Assembly: GCF_002844555.1 (NCBI RefSeq)
Contig: NZ_PJNI01000015.1
Location: forward strand, 1 to 64,000
Direction of reading: 5' to 3'
Source of the DNA: Brumimicrobium salinarum
GTDB taxonomy: Bacteria > Bacteroidota > Bacteroidia > Flavobacteriales_D > Crocinitomicaceae
DNA length: 64,000 nt
Both the position numbers and the translations under genes were made by a program. The notes beneath the pieces are model-generated. The model was not told the origin of the DNA and did not search any database. It saw nothing but the letters and a program-made list of their open reading frames with translations. Below, piece by piece: positions 9,786 through 19,113 of the stretch (its first letter is position 1; every line of letters begins with the position of its first letter).

Positions 9786-9843
9786 AAAAGCGGTTTTTTT
9801 TTTGGCTAATAGGGGAAATATTATTTTCTTTGCAGCCGCTTTT
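9786..9843 (+). promoter_or_regulatory. Structured leader upstream of rpmB
   Basis: AAAAGCGG (9786-9793) can pair exactly with CCGCTTTT (9836-9843), enclosing a 42-base loop with a T-rich tract. Leaders of ribosomal protein operons often carry autoregulatory structures. No known leader family is recognised here, and a second start site in the TATTATTTTCTTTGC segment (about 9820-9833) is also possible. Confidence 0.35.
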
Positions 9844-9870
9844 GTATTTAGCATATAACTATATTTAATT

Positions 9871-10107
9871 ATGTCACGAGTTTGTCAATTAACAGGGAAA
9901 AGAGTAATGGTTGGGAATAATGTTTCTCACTCAAATATTAAATCAAAACGTAAGTTTTACCCTAATTTAGTGAAGAAAAAGTTCTACCTTCCAGAGGAGA
10001 AAGAGTTTATAACATTGCGCGTTTCAACGTCTGCATTGCGTACTATTAACAAGAATGGTATTACTGCATGTGTTAAAGAAGCACGAGCAAAAGGTTTTTT
10101 AAAGTAG
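9871..10107 (+). CDS. rpmB: 50S ribosomal protein L28
   Basis: Ribosomal protein L28, 78 residues, a component of the large subunit. The N-terminus [20 protein letters not shown] with [13 protein letters not shown] following is diagnostic. Length is that of Bacteroidota L28. First gene of the conserved operon rpmB-rpmG-DUF4295, with 43 bases to rpmG. Long upstream leader noted separately. Confidence 0.98.
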   Translation: MSRVCQLTGKRVMVGNNVSHSNIKSKRKFYPNLVKKKFYLPEEKEFITLRVSTSALRTINKNGITACVKEARAKGFLK

Positions 10108-10150
10108 TCGAAGGTTTATCCCTAGTTAATGACTAAAAATAATTTTTAAG

Positions 10151-10333
10151 ATGGCAAAGAAAGGAAATAGAGTACAAGTAATTTTAGAGTGTACTGAACA
10201 TAAAGAGTCTGGTAAACCAGGAACTTCTAGATATATCAGTACGAAGAATAGAAAGAATACGCCAGAGCGTTTGGAGTTGAAAAAATTCAACCCTATTCTT
10301 AACAAAATGACAATTCACAAAGAAATTAAATAA
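10151..10333 (+). CDS. rpmG: 50S ribosomal protein L33
   Basis: Ribosomal protein L33, 60 residues, large subunit. The start [18 protein letters not shown] and the [19 protein letters not shown] block are typical. It lacks the C-x2-C pairs of zinc-binding L33 paralogues, having only one Cys. Second gene of the operon; seven bases to the next start. Confidence 0.97.
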   Translation: MAKKGNRVQVILECTEHKESGKPGTSRYISTKNRKNTPERLELKKFNPILNKMTIHKEIK

Positions 10334-10340
10334 TTAGAAC

Positions 10341-10496
10341 ATGGCAAAGAAATCAGTAGCATCGATACAGACTGGAGGTGGTAAAGCCCACACGAAAGTA
10401 ATTAAGATGGTGAAAAACGAAAAAGGATCTTACTCATTCCGTGAGGAAATGGTTCTTAATGACGAAGTGAAAGATTGGTTCGCCAAAACGAAATAA
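10341..10496 (+). CDS. DUF4295 family small protein
   Basis: A 51-residue ORF starting MAKKSVASIQTGGGKAHTKV and ending DEVKDWFAKTK. This is the DUF4295 protein that follows rpmG across Bacteroidota. It is very basic and ribosomal-protein-like in composition; the position in an L28/L33 operon suggests a ribosome-associated role, which is inference. It begins seven bases after the rpmG stop and is followed by a hairpin terminator. Confidence 0.93.
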   Translation: MAKKSVASIQTGGGKAHTKVIKMVKNEKGSYSFREEMVLNDEVKDWFAKTK

Positions 10497-10529
10497 TTTT
10501 CGCGTTCGAAAAATTAATATTTATTATTT

Positions 10530-10560
10530 AGCTTCTTACATTATGTAGGAAGCTTTTCTA
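10530..10560 (+). terminator. Terminator between DUF4295 gene and ftsY
   Basis: AGCTTCTTACA (10530-10540) pairs with TGTAGGAAGCT (10544-10554) with one G-T wobble, followed by TTTCTATTTT. It may attenuate read-through into ftsY 13 bases downstream. Confidence 0.65.
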
Positions 10561-10572
10561 TTTTATAATTAT

Positions 10573-11529
10573 ATGGCATTATTTGGACTGTTTTCAAAAG
10601 ACAAAAAGAAAAAGCTAGATGAGGGTCTTGAAAAGACAAAAGAAAGCTTTTTATCAAAATTAACCCGAACTGTTGTTGGGAATTCAAAGGTTGATGATGA
10701 TGTTTTAGATGAACTCGAAGAGGTTCTCATTACTTCGGATGTGGGGGTTCAAACTACCTTGAAAATTATAGAACGAATTGAAGAACGTGTTGCTAAGAAT
10801 AAATACGTAAACACCTCAGAATTACAAACGGTTTTGAGAGATGAAATTGCGGGTTTATTAGAAGAGAACAATACCAGCGACATCGAATATGATATTCCTA
10901 CGCATGAAAATGGGAATCCACATGTGATTATGGTAGTTGGGGTAAATGGAGTTGGTAAAACAACTACTATCGGTAAATTAGCCTATCAATTTAAGGAAAT
11001 GGGTAAGCAGGTTTACCTAGGTGCCGCTGATACTTTCCGAGCAGCTGCAGTAGATCAGTTAATTATTTGGTCGGAACGTGTTGGAGTACCTATCGTTGAG
11101 CAAGGAATGCAGGCAGATCCCGCTTCGGTTGCTTATGAAACATTGCAGGTAGCCAAATCTAAAAATGCCGATGTTGTAATTATTGATACGGCTGGTCGTT
11201 TGCACAACAAGGTTAATTTGATGAACGAGTTAACTAAAATAAAACGTGTTATGGAAAAAGTTGTTCCTGGCGCACCTCATGAAATTTTACTTGTTCTCGA
11301 CGGATCAACAGGTCAGAATGCTTTTGAACAAGCAAAACAATTTTCTGCAGCTACAGAAATCAATGCATTAGCCATAACTAAATTAGATGGAACAGCTAAA
11401 GGTGGTGTGGTGATAGGTATTTCTGACCAAATGAAAATTCCAGTGAAATATATCGGTGTTGGTGAACAAATGAAAGATTTACAGGCCTTCAATAAACAAG
11501 CTTTCGTGAATTCATTATTTGGAGAATAA
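10573..11529 (+). CDS. ftsY: Signal recognition particle receptor FtsY
   Basis: The SRP receptor GTPase, which docks ribosome-SRP complexes at the membrane for co-translational insertion. It has 318 residues: N-terminal helical bundle (20-100) and the NG GTPase domain with GVNGVGKTT (123-131), DTFRAAA (153-159), DTAGR (205-209) and TKLDGTAKGG (269-278). The acidic A domain is absent, as usual in this phylum; a short Lys-rich amphipathic start (LFGLFSKDKKKK) probably binds the membrane. In many Bacteroidota rimO follows directly; here rimO is about 49 kb away. Confidence 0.97.
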   Translation: MALFGLFSKDKKKKLDEGLEKTKESFLSKLTRTVVGNSKVDDDVLDELEEVLITSDVGVQTTLKIIERIEERVAKNKYVNTSELQTVLRDEIAGLLEENNTSDIEYDIPTHENGNPHVIMVVGVNGVGKTTTIGKLAYQFKEMGKQVYLGAADTFRAAAVDQLIIWSERVGVPIVEQGMQADPASVAYETLQVAKSKNADVVIIDTAGRLHNKVNLMNELTKIKRVMEKVVPGAPHEILLVLDGSTGQNAFEQAKQFSAATEINALAITKLDGTAKGGVVIGISDQMKIPVKYIGVGEQMKDLQAFNKQAFVNSLFGE

Positions 11530-11602
11530 TGCCTATATATTGTATTATTTCAATATTACTTTTTACATTGCAAACTTAAATTTTTAAATACATTTTATTT
11601 AT

Positions 11603-13048
11603 ATGAAAAAAATATTTTTTATCCCCCTATTAGCGCTTTTTGCAGCATGTGAATCATCGCCTAAAAACATTTCAGAAATTGATTTAGATAACTTTAAGCA
11701 CCGTATTTCTTATGCTTTAGGAGCAGATATGGGAGCTAATTTATATAATATTCCAGAGGAAATTTATGAACAGCTTGATAAATCTGAACTTGAAGCTGGA
11801 TTTTATACATTACTTACTGATGAAAGTTTAAAATCTATTGAATGTCGCGAAATTTTAGAAACAGCATTATCTAATCCTGCTGGAATTGATACTAGTAAAC
11901 ACAGTATGGGTGAGGTTTCAAATTGTTACGGGTCTGTTTTTGGTGAAATGATGCGAAACTCTTTAACTTCAAAGGAAGCTATGGACGAAATTAATCCAGA
12001 GGTAGCAAAAATGGGATTTGCAATGGCGCTTGATAAAACAGATACCTTAATTGAACTTGAAGAAAGACAAACAATGATCATGAATTTCAATAACGACCTG
12101 AATAAATTTGTTGGAGAAGAATTCATGATGGATATGGCCAAAAAACACGCAGATGACGTTAAAGATGATGAGTATATCTTAATTGAAAATGAAGCTGGAA
12201 ATGGAACGCCAATTGATTTATCAATGGAGTATGATGTGGTTTATACTTTAACTAATATTAAAGGAGATACAATTATATCAACTTATCAAGACCCAAGCCT
12301 TCCAGAGGCACAAAATTCTCAAGTTGTAAACGCAGATGATATCGTATTTCCTGAAGTGTGGAAGAAAGCAGCTGAATTTATGGAAGTTGGCGGTAGTTAC
12401 ACTATTTATTCTTCTTACGAATACGCATTCGGTGAAGAGGGATTACGTGCACCAAACTCACCAACTTATGTAATTCAACCTTACGCAGCTATAATTATTT
12501 ATTCAAGAGTTTTAAGTCAAGATGAACGTTTTGCTAAAGTTAAAGCCCAAGGTAGAAAGGTGATTGAAAACGCTAAAAATAAACCAAACACCTTTGTTGA
12601 TCCATCAGGTTATATTTTAACCACCATAGAGGAGGGGAAAGGAAAGAAAGTTGAGGAAGGTGCTGATGTTCAAGCACACTATATACTTTCTAATTCAAAT
12701 GGTGAAGTTATTGAAAATAGTTACATGGGAGCAGCTCAAAGTAATCAACCTGCACCTTCATTTTCATTAAATGGTGTTGTGAAAGGGTGGCAATTGGCTA
12801 TTCCACAAATGCGTGAAGGAGGTCGTTATAAATTAGTATTGCCTTATGATTTGGCTTATGGAGAACAAGGGAATCAAGGGATACAACCTTATGAAACCCT
12901 TACATTTGAAATTGAAGTAATAAAATCAGGAGAACCTGGTTCATTGGTTCAGCCTCGTCAGCAACAACAACAACAGTTTACTGAAGAGCAAATGAAACAA
13001 TTGCAAGAACAACTGCAAAAGCAGCAGGGTGAAATGGAACAGCAGTAG
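11603..13048 (+). CDS. FKBP-type peptidyl-prolyl isomerase lipoprotein, two FKBP domains
   Basis: A 481-residue lipoprotein (lipobox LFAACE, Cys16) with an FKBP-type N-terminal dimerisation segment (about 32-165, starting ISYALGADMGANL), a first FKBP-like domain (about 190-305) and a second (about 350-447) with GWQLAIPQMREGGRYKLVLP and AYGEQG. The second keeps the typical FKBP core, while the first is more divergent and may be non-catalytic. The tail is Gln-rich (QPRQQQQQQF onward, about 30 residues). Role: folding of exported proteins in the periplasm or at the outer membrane. Single gene, followed by the PLP enzyme after 72 bases. Confidence 0.9.
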   Translation: MKKIFFIPLLALFAACESSPKNISEIDLDNFKHRISYALGADMGANLYNIPEEIYEQLDKSELEAGFYTLLTDESLKSIECREILETALSNPAGIDTSKHSMGEVSNCYGSVFGEMMRNSLTSKEAMDEINPEVAKMGFAMALDKTDTLIELEERQTMIMNFNNDLNKFVGEEFMMDMAKKHADDVKDDEYILIENEAGNGTPIDLSMEYDVVYTLTNIKGDTIISTYQDPSLPEAQNSQVVNADDIVFPEVWKKAAEFMEVGGSYTIYSSYEYAFGEEGLRAPNSPTYVIQPYAAIIIYSRVLSQDERFAKVKAQGRKVIENAKNKPNTFVDPSGYILTTIEEGKGKKVEEGADVQAHYILSNSNGEVIENSYMGAAQSNQPAPSFSLNGVVKGWQLAIPQMREGGRYKLVLPYDLAYGEQGNQGIQPYETLTFEIEVIKSGEPGSLVQPRQQQQQQFTEEQMKQLQEQLQKQQGEMEQQ

Positions 13049-13120
13049 TTTTAAGTACCATTGATTTATGGACGAATTAAATACACTACAGCATATTTTT
13101 AGATGTCTTAACGAAATACT

Positions 13121-14056
13121 TTGAACACGTCTAATTCAATTATACAAAAAGTTCATCTTCCAATTCAGGGAGGTGAACTTTTTTCATTTGATGTAAAACG
13201 CGATGATTTAATCGACCCGATTATATCCGGCAATAAATGGAGAAAATTGGAGTACAGTCTTGAAAAGGCTAAACAATTAGGGAAATCAGGGGTGTTAACC
13301 TTTGGCGGACCTTTTTCTAATCACTTAATTGCAACTGCAAAAGCCGCTGCCGATGCAGATTTATCTGCTGTTGGTATCGTTCGTGGTGATGAACTTAATG
13401 TTGAAAGTAACCCAACATTGCGCGCTTGTAATCGTTATGGTATGAAGCTCATTTTTATCTCACGAAGCGAATACAAACGAAAAGATGAGTTAGATTATCA
13501 GAAAGAATTGGCAAACCTTTATTCATCTTATTTTATAATTCCAGAAGGAGGAAAGAATTATTTTGGGGTTATTGGTTGTCAACATATCCTCAACGAAGCA
13601 ACTATTGTTTATGATCATGTATACTTAGCCGGAGGAACGGGGACAACTGCAGCAGGCGTTTTGTTGAGCGCTCCTGAAAAAACCAAAGTGCATGTAGTTT
13701 CTGCTTTAAAAGGCAATTTTATGAGGCAAAATGTTAAAGAATTACTCATGATGGTTTTACAAAATAAGGCATCAGTCGAAGAGTATATGTTATCATTATT
13801 TGAGGTTAATGCATATCATTTTGGAGGATATGCAAAAGTAAATGAAGAGCTAATTGATTTTATCAACTATGTGTTTCAGGCTACAAAATTGAAATTAGAT
13901 CCAATATATACTTCAAAAGCTTTATTCGCAATGGTAAGTGACTATAAATCGGGCAAGATTAAATCAACAGATAAAATACTCTTTATCCATACTGGAGGCT
14001 TGCAAGGAGCAAAAAAATGGATTGATAAGATTGATTATTCTATTGATATTCTTTAA
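13121..14056 (+). CDS. PLP-dependent ACC deaminase / D-cysteine desulfhydrase family
   Basis: A 311-residue fold-type II PLP enzyme. SGNKWRKLEY holds the Schiff-base Lys (GNKWRK), followed by LTFGGPFSNHLIATA and the phosphate-binding GGTGTTAAG loop. The family includes ACC deaminase and D-cysteine desulfhydrase; the active-site residues that separate the two were not resolved, so desulfhydrase activity is more likely by frequency only. The only in-frame start before the first core motif is TTG 13121; no ATG is available, so the exact start is uncertain. No partner genes. Confidence 0.85.
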   Translation: MNTSNSIIQKVHLPIQGGELFSFDVKRDDLIDPIISGNKWRKLEYSLEKAKQLGKSGVLTFGGPFSNHLIATAKAAADADLSAVGIVRGDELNVESNPTLRACNRYGMKLIFISRSEYKRKDELDYQKELANLYSSYFIIPEGGKNYFGVIGCQHILNEATIVYDHVYLAGGTGTTAAGVLLSAPEKTKVHVVSALKGNFMRQNVKELLMMVLQNKASVEEYMLSLFEVNAYHFGGYAKVNEELIDFINYVFQATKLKLDPIYTSKALFAMVSDYKSGKIKSTDKILFIHTGGLQGAKKWIDKIDYSIDIL

Positions 14057-14189
14057 ATATAATTGATTCTCCGCCTTCTTACCACTAAGAATTTTAATGG
14101 ATATCTTGCTTGATCGTTAACCTTTAAGTTAAAATCTTCAATCTGTAAGACTTTTATTGTAAAAAATGAAATTCAAAAGATATATATAA

Positions 14190-14237
14190 AGATTTCTCGT
14201 CATCCCAAAAATCAAAGATTTTGGGATGGAGAAATCT
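14190..14237. repeat. Short palindromic repeat, relative of the 1425-1605 element
   Basis: AGATTTCTC (14190-14198) pairs with GAGAAATCT (14229-14237), and inside CATCCCAAAAATC pairs with GATTTTGGGATG apart from one bulged base. The outer arm sequence GATTyCTCGTC is shared with the larger element at 1425-1605. Confidence 0.7.
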
Positions 14238-14920
14238 ATAAAAATGTTACTGTTATAGTCGAAGGGAATCACAAAAATAATTATGATTTGAATTTTATAA
14301 ACTTTCAGATGCATGTCTCAAGAAATGTATTCGGAGTTAAAGCATATTATTTTTTCGTAAGCCATTATTGTAATGTTTGTACAACATCGAAAATCAATTT
14401 AAACAATTTCAGTAGTAATGTGTTTTATATAAAAAGCGAAAAGACTGACTAAAAGTCAATCTTTCCACGCTAAACTATACTATAAAAATATTCTTACTTT
14501 TACTTTCGGAAGTAAGGCGTAAGCACCTTGTGTTTTTAACACCTTTGATTTAGGGAACAGTATATTTTTAATATTTTAATTTTCGTATTTGTTTCATAAG
14601 ACCTTTTCAAATGTAGTGAATACTTATTGATCATTCGGGGCTAACTTCGTGACTGGTGCTTCTTAATTTTCCAACGTACCGTTTTACTTATCGAAGGGCG
14701 TAATTTTTTGTTTAAAAAAAGCATTTTCACCCTGTTTATGTTAAAAAAACGTTTCTATTTATGCTGTAAATTGTTGCTAGTGAGAGAAGCGGTTTAGGAG
14801 ATATATAATTAATCATCCATTCCAGACAAAATGCAAATAGATTTTAAAATATAATATGCTAAACACAGTGCAAGCTTATATCAAATTGTAATAGATGGAA
14901 GGATGATATCACTAAAATAA

Positions 14921-14955
14921 AAATGAACAGATCAAACGCGTTAATCTGTTCATTT
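14921..14955 (-). terminator. Terminator of the DUF4190 gene
   Basis: AAATGAACAGAT (14921-14932) pairs perfectly with ATCTGTTCATTT (14944-14955); a T-rich stretch follows on the minus strand. Confidence 0.8.
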
Positions 14956-14966
14956 AGTTAATCGAA

Positions 14967-15314
14967 TTAATTTAACTCTTCATATTTCTCTAATTCTCGA
15001 AGTACTTCTTCAAATCCTTCATCGCCTGCTTCAACTATAGCACCGACAAATAAGATTCCGATTATGATAACGATTACCGAAATGATTATACCAATTATTC
15101 CTGTAATTAAACCAGCTGTAGCGGCACCTGATCCGCCCATATTAGGATCTGTTTTTATTTTATTTTTCGAAATTATGCCTAATACTACGCCAAGAATACC
15201 GCAGATTAAACCAATAAACCAGAAAAAACTGAATACAATTGATACGATTCCCAACACTAGAGCTGCAGTAGCCATACCATTGTTGGTTTTTTGAACATCT
15301 AAATTTTCACTCAT
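14967..15314 (-). CDS. DUF4190 domain membrane protein
   Basis: A 115-residue inner-membrane protein with two Gly/Ile-rich hydrophobic segments (about 17-50 and 62-92), the pattern of DUF4190: AALVLGIVSIVFSFFWFIG, then GILGVVLGIISKNKIK, then a second AGLITGIIGI segment. The C-terminus is acidic (EEVLRELEKYEELN). Function of the family is unknown. It stands alone with its own terminator. Confidence 0.85.
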   Translation of the reverse strand: MSENLDVQKTNNGMATAALVLGIVSIVFSFFWFIGLICGILGVVLGIISKNKIKTDPNMGGSGAATAGLITGIIGIIISVIVIIIGILFVGAIVEAGDEGFEEVLRELEKYEELN

Positions 15315-15595
15315 AAATAAATAGTTTTAATTAATTTTAGGATAAAACTAATATAAAAGATGAATATCTCAATGAATTATCGTTTTATTTATCAGGTAAT
15401 TATACGATGGGTTGAAGTAGATAAATGTTTGACTTTGCGACAATCATTTATCTACTTTTTTATACAAATGTCATATTCAATTGTAATTTCACACGTTTAA
15501 CCTAGCTGATTTTTTAATGTGAATATTAACAAATATGAACTGCTTGTTATACAGCCTAAAATTTTACCGTAGTAATATTTATTCTGGAAATGTAC

Positions 15596-16027
15596 TTAAT
15601 CTAAAATCTCAATTTTATCAATAGTGTCTCCCACTTTTATTTTGTCAATTACGTCTAATCCTTCAGTAACTTTTCCAAAACAAGTGTGGTTTCCATCTAA
15701 ATGTGCCGTATTATTTCTACTGTGACAAACAAAAAACTGAGAACCACCAGTGTTTCTACCGGCATGTGCCATCGATAAAACCCCTCTTTCATGATATTGT
15801 TTTTCACCATCTAACTCGCAATCGATGCTATACCCTGGACCTCCTGTTCCGGTGCCGTTTGGACAACCTCCTTGAATTACAAAATCTGGAAGGACACGGT
15901 GCCATTTTAATCCATCGTAAAATCCATCTTTTGATAGTTTTACAAAGTTCTCTACAGTTTTTGGAGCATCATTGTCATAAAAATCAACGTGCATATCTCC
16001 TTTGTTTGTTCTTATAATTCCTTTCAT
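15596..16027 (-). CDS. Cyclophilin-type peptidyl-prolyl cis-trans isomerase
   Basis: A cytoplasmic single-domain cyclophilin of 143 residues without signal peptide. Catalytic motifs are FHR-equivalent WHRVLPDFVIQGG, the GPGYSIDCE loop, MAHAGRNTGGSQFFV and HLDGNHTCFGKV. I place the start at ATG 16027 rather than the longer ORF from 16063, because a TATCTTTG -7 box (16053-16046) lies between the two and the family normally begins MKG.IxTxxG. The gene is isolated. Confidence 0.92.
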   Translation of the reverse strand: MKGIIRTNKGDMHVDFYDNDAPKTVENFVKLSKDGFYDGLKWHRVLPDFVIQGGCPNGTGTGGPGYSIDCELDGEKQYHERGVLSMAHAGRNTGGSQFFVCHSRNNTAHLDGNHTCFGKVTEGLDVIDKIKVGDTIDKIEILD

Positions 16028-16045
16028 AATATTCAATTTTTGCAG

Positions 16046-16053
16046 CAAAGATA
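16046..16053 (-). promoter_or_regulatory. -7 element of the cyclophilin gene
   Basis: TATCTTTG on the minus strand, 18 bases before ATG 16027. It decides the start codon: the upstream in-frame ATG at 16063 would precede the promoter. Confidence 0.6.
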
Positions 16054-16433
16054 CATATTTCAACTATAATTATAAACTATAACGGCTTCATACTTTGATT
16101 AAAGCTTGCATTTTACAAATCGAATGATGAATTCTAATTAAAGATTGCTTTTTCTGTTCATAACATCTCTATCCTTTACATTCGTCGGAAACTTAAAAAA
16201 AACATATTTATTTAATAACATAAAGAATGTGGATTGACTTAATATTATAATAAATACAGAAACCAAGGTGGAAATAATCAACGTAAACGTGTAATGCTAT
16301 GCATGAACAAATTGTTCTTTACATTCTGAAAGTTAAAGAATTAACCCATTATCATTTTCACGGATAGAAATTCATTCTTGTATTCCTAAAATTTAGATTT
16401 ATCTATATTTTTTATTTTCAAACATTATCCTTC
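16054..16433. other. Intergenic region, nothing recognised
   Basis: A 380-bp AT-rich stretch between the divergent cyclophilin and bshC genes. Apart from the promoters at each end I see no ORF, tRNA, repeat or strong hairpin. Confidence 0.5.
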
Positions 16434-16441
16434 TATCTTTG
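16434..16441 (+). promoter_or_regulatory. -7 element of bshC
   Basis: TATCTTTG 32 bases before the bshC ATG; the -33 element is weak. Confidence 0.5.
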
Positions 16442-16473
16442 TAATCATTCAAAGAGCAAAGCGATTAAATTTT

Positions 16474-18057
16474 ATGAAAACAATTACGATTAACCGAAGA
16501 AGCACCACTTTTTTTAGTGAATTAGCCAATCAAATTAATGATCATCAAGAAGGTTTATCAAAATATATCCAATCTCCTTTTAATCTTGAAACTTTTGGAA
16601 ATCAAATAGCGCTTAAACAAAATCAGTATTCAAGTGACCAACGTGCTTTACTTTACGATGTGGTGAAAGAGCAGATGACCAATTATTTATCAATTGAGCC
16701 AGTAGCGCAGCATGTAGAATTGTTAAAAAAGGAGAATACATTTACCGTAACCGCTGGACATCAATTAAATTTATACGGAGGGCCGTTATATTTAATTTAT
16801 AAAATCATGGATACCATTCGGTTGGTAGAAGAGTTATCTATTAAATATCCAGAAAATCATTTTGTGCCCGTTTTTTGGATGGGGACTGAAGATCATGATT
16901 TTGAAGAAATCAATCATGTTCATCTGTTTAATGATAAAATATCTTGGAATACAGAGCAAAAAGGACCAGTAGGAAGATTTAGTTTAAAGAATATTGATCA
17001 ATTTAAAGGCGAACTCAAAGAGAAGTTCACAAATAATCCAGATTTTGTGAATTTTTTAGATCAGTTTTATACCGAAGAAAATTTAAGTCAAGCAAATTCT
17101 TCATTTTTAATGCATTTATTGGGTCAGTATGGATTAATAATACTTGACGCCGATGATGCGCGACTTAAGCAATCTTTTGCACCCATACTTCAAAAAGAAA
17201 TTGAAACTCAATTTTCAGAAAAAGAAGTTACGAAAACAACAAAACAGCTCGAAGAAGATGGGTTTCATGGGCAAGCCATGGCAAGACCTATTAATTTATT
17301 TTATATTAAAGATCAGTTTAGGGAACGCATCATTCCTATAAATGAAAATGATTTTGAAATTGGAACAAAAACACTCAGCAAAAGCGAATTATTACAAGAA
17401 TTAAAAGAACATCCAGAACGATTTTCTCCGAATGTGATTCTAAGACCTTTGTATCAAGAATATATTCTACCGAACCTCTGTTATATTGGAGGAGGAGAGA
17501 TGGCTTATTGGCTTCAATTTAAAGGTATGTTCGATCAAACGAGCGTTCCATTTCCACTTTTAAAGGTACGTAACTCTTTGCAATGGTTTGATAAGGGCAC
17601 CAATAAAAAGATTAATAAACTAGATTTAGCGTTTACAGATGTCTTTCGATCTATTCATGAAATCAAAAAGGAATATGTCTTGGAAAATGCTGAAGTTGAA
17701 TTAGATTTTTCAGAATTAGATCAAAAAATGAAAGATCTACAACGTGTTCTTGAAGCGGTTGTCGTTTTTACAGATAAAAATTTAGAGCAATATGCTAAAA
17801 GCGAATCTACTAAAATAGAAAAGCAAATTTCAAGCATTGAAGAAAAGCTAATTCGTCATTCAAAGAAGAAAAACGAGGATGCTATGAAACAAATTGAAAG
17901 TATTTATAAACGTTTGTTTCCAGAACACGGATTGCAAGAGCGTTATGAAAATATGATTCCTTTTTTAGCGAAATACGGAGCGAAAGAATTTGTTCACCAA
18001 CTTCATGAGTTAATTAATCCGTTTGAGAAAGATCTTATTCTTGTAATAGAAGAATAA
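16474..18057 (+). CDS. bshC: Bacillithiol synthase, cysteine-adding enzyme
   Basis: BshC adds Cys to GlcN-malate to complete bacillithiol, the low-molecular-weight thiol used by many Bacteroidota and Firmicutes. The 527-residue length is standard. Family hallmarks include TVTAGHQLNLYGGPLYLIYK, FVPVFWMGTEDHDFEEINHV and NVILRPLYQEYILPNLCYIG. A coiled-coil segment sits at about 405-480. It is monocistronic; bshA and bshB are not in the window, as usual for scattered bsh genes in this phylum. Confidence 0.97.
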   Translation: MKTITINRRSTTFFSELANQINDHQEGLSKYIQSPFNLETFGNQIALKQNQYSSDQRALLYDVVKEQMTNYLSIEPVAQHVELLKKENTFTVTAGHQLNLYGGPLYLIYKIMDTIRLVEELSIKYPENHFVPVFWMGTEDHDFEEINHVHLFNDKISWNTEQKGPVGRFSLKNIDQFKGELKEKFTNNPDFVNFLDQFYTEENLSQANSSFLMHLLGQYGLIILDADDARLKQSFAPILQKEIETQFSEKEVTKTTKQLEEDGFHGQAMARPINLFYIKDQFRERIIPINENDFEIGTKTLSKSELLQELKEHPERFSPNVILRPLYQEYILPNLCYIGGGEMAYWLQFKGMFDQTSVPFPLLKVRNSLQWFDKGTNKKINKLDLAFTDVFRSIHEIKKEYVLENAEVELDFSELDQKMKDLQRVLEAVVVFTDKNLEQYAKSESTKIEKQISSIEEKLIRHSKKKNEDAMKQIESIYKRLFPEHGLQERYENMIPFLAKYGAKEFVHQLHELINPFEKDLILVIEE

Positions 18058-18068
18058 GCAACTAAATT

Positions 18069-18488
18069 TTACTTTTCTAATTGTAAGTTGAGAATGATTT
18101 CATCGTCGTAATCGTAACATGTTTCATCGCAATTTTTGTATGAAATCGCCGCTAACTTATCACTATCGATAACAATAATTGTATCTCCATCTTTCACGTA
18201 TTTGGCTGTAGCGGTATATCTTTCGTCAACAGGCATTAAATGATACTCATTATTGTTTGCAGAATAGTAATTATCGTATAATTCACCATCGTCCAAGTTG
18301 CCTATGTAAAGTTTAACCTCCACTGGTTCAGAAGTGGGAGTATTGGTGAGTGCTATCTTAACATACAATTCATCTGGCTTTTGCGTATAACAAATTTGAC
18401 TTGCATCACAAATGTCATTTTTTGTTTTTGAACATGATGCGATGAGTATTAAAAATAGGATTAATGGAATTTGTGTAAATCGATTCAT
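18069..18488 (-). CDS. Lipoprotein of unknown function
   Basis: A 139-residue predicted lipoprotein with lipobox LIASC (Cys19). The mature part contains two Cys pairs (DICDASQICY and NCDETCYDY) that could form disulfides, and an acidic beta-rich body. No family recognised. It is convergent with bshC (11-bp gap) and follows the 202-residue barrel-like gene by 16 bases, so the two form an operon and may work together. Confidence 0.7.
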   Translation of the reverse strand: MNRFTQIPLILFLILIASCSKTKNDICDASQICYTQKPDELYVKIALTNTPTSEPVEVKLYIGNLDDGELYDNYYSANNNEYHLMPVDERYTATAKYVKDGDTIIVIDSDKLAAISYKNCDETCYDYDDEIILNLQLEK

Positions 18489-18504
18489 TTTAATGAGCTT
18501 TTAT

Positions 18505-19113
18505 TTATTGCGTGTCTTCACTACCGAAATAAAGACTTAATTTTAAATTGAAAGTATGAGGATTGGCATAAGGATTTTGATTAAAATAAAGATATCCTGC
18601 AGAAATTCTAGCGTTAGAGGCAAACTGCCATGAAAGACCTCCACTTGGTGTAATTCCAAAATGTTGATTTCTGTTTTCACTCAAACCTTTATATGTTCCA
18701 TAAAAGAAACCAACTTTTAAGTGCGCATAAAGTCCAAACTTATTTCTATTCATAAACTCTAAGAAATAAAATCGCTTTTCTAAGTCTAAAGAAAATTGAA
18801 CTACTTTTTCCTCAATTTGCCAATATAAATTTTGAGATTGTTCAATAAAAACAGTTTTGTAATAAGGACGAAAACTTCCATTAAATGTGGCACTAAAATC
18901 ATAACCCAATTCTTCTAATCCGATTCCAAAGTCAAGTAAAAAATCTTCATGATTAAAGAAAGTGGCAGCATTTATACCAAATTTGGGTTGAAAATAACTT
19001 CCAGATAAAGGATTGGTAACAATTGGCTGAGCTTTTAAATGGTTAGCATTTTCTATCAATTGGGTTAGAATAAGAACGCAAACAATAATTCTAAATGGCT
19101 TTTTAAGTAGCAT
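18505..19113 (-). CDS. Putative outer-membrane beta-barrel protein
   Basis: A 202-residue protein with an N-terminal signal peptide (about 1-28). Alternating hydrophobic and polar residues, aromatic girdle-like patterns and the ending FNLKLSLYFGSEDTQ suggest an eight-strand outer-membrane barrel (PorT/OmpW-like class). Exact family not recognised. First gene of a two-gene operon with the lipoprotein at 18069. Confidence 0.65.
   Translation of the reverse strand: MLLKKPFRIIVCVLILTQLIENANHLKAQPIVTNPLSGSYFQPKFGINAATFFNHEDFLLDFGIGLEELGYDFSATFNGSFRPYYKTVFIEQSQNLYWQIEEKVVQFSLDLEKRFYFLEFMNRNKFGLYAHLKVGFFYGTYKGLSENRNQHFGITPSGGLSWQFASNARISAGYLYFNQNPYANPHTFNLKLSLYFGSEDTQ

Larger units (their letters stand above)
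14057..14966. other. 900-bp intergenic region without a gene
   Basis: No supported gene on either strand. It holds a short palindromic repeat (14190-14237), a terminator-like hairpin (about 14440-14464, one mismatch) and, at its right end, the terminator of the DUF4190 gene. A 46-codon ORF from about 14311 ends inside the hairpin and shows no recognisable content. The region could be a decayed gene. Confidence 0.6.

Noticed and set aside
13068-13124. Short ORF upstream of the PLP enzyme (MDELNTLQHIF...)
   Set aside because: Only 18 codons, stops before the gene and shows no conserved content.
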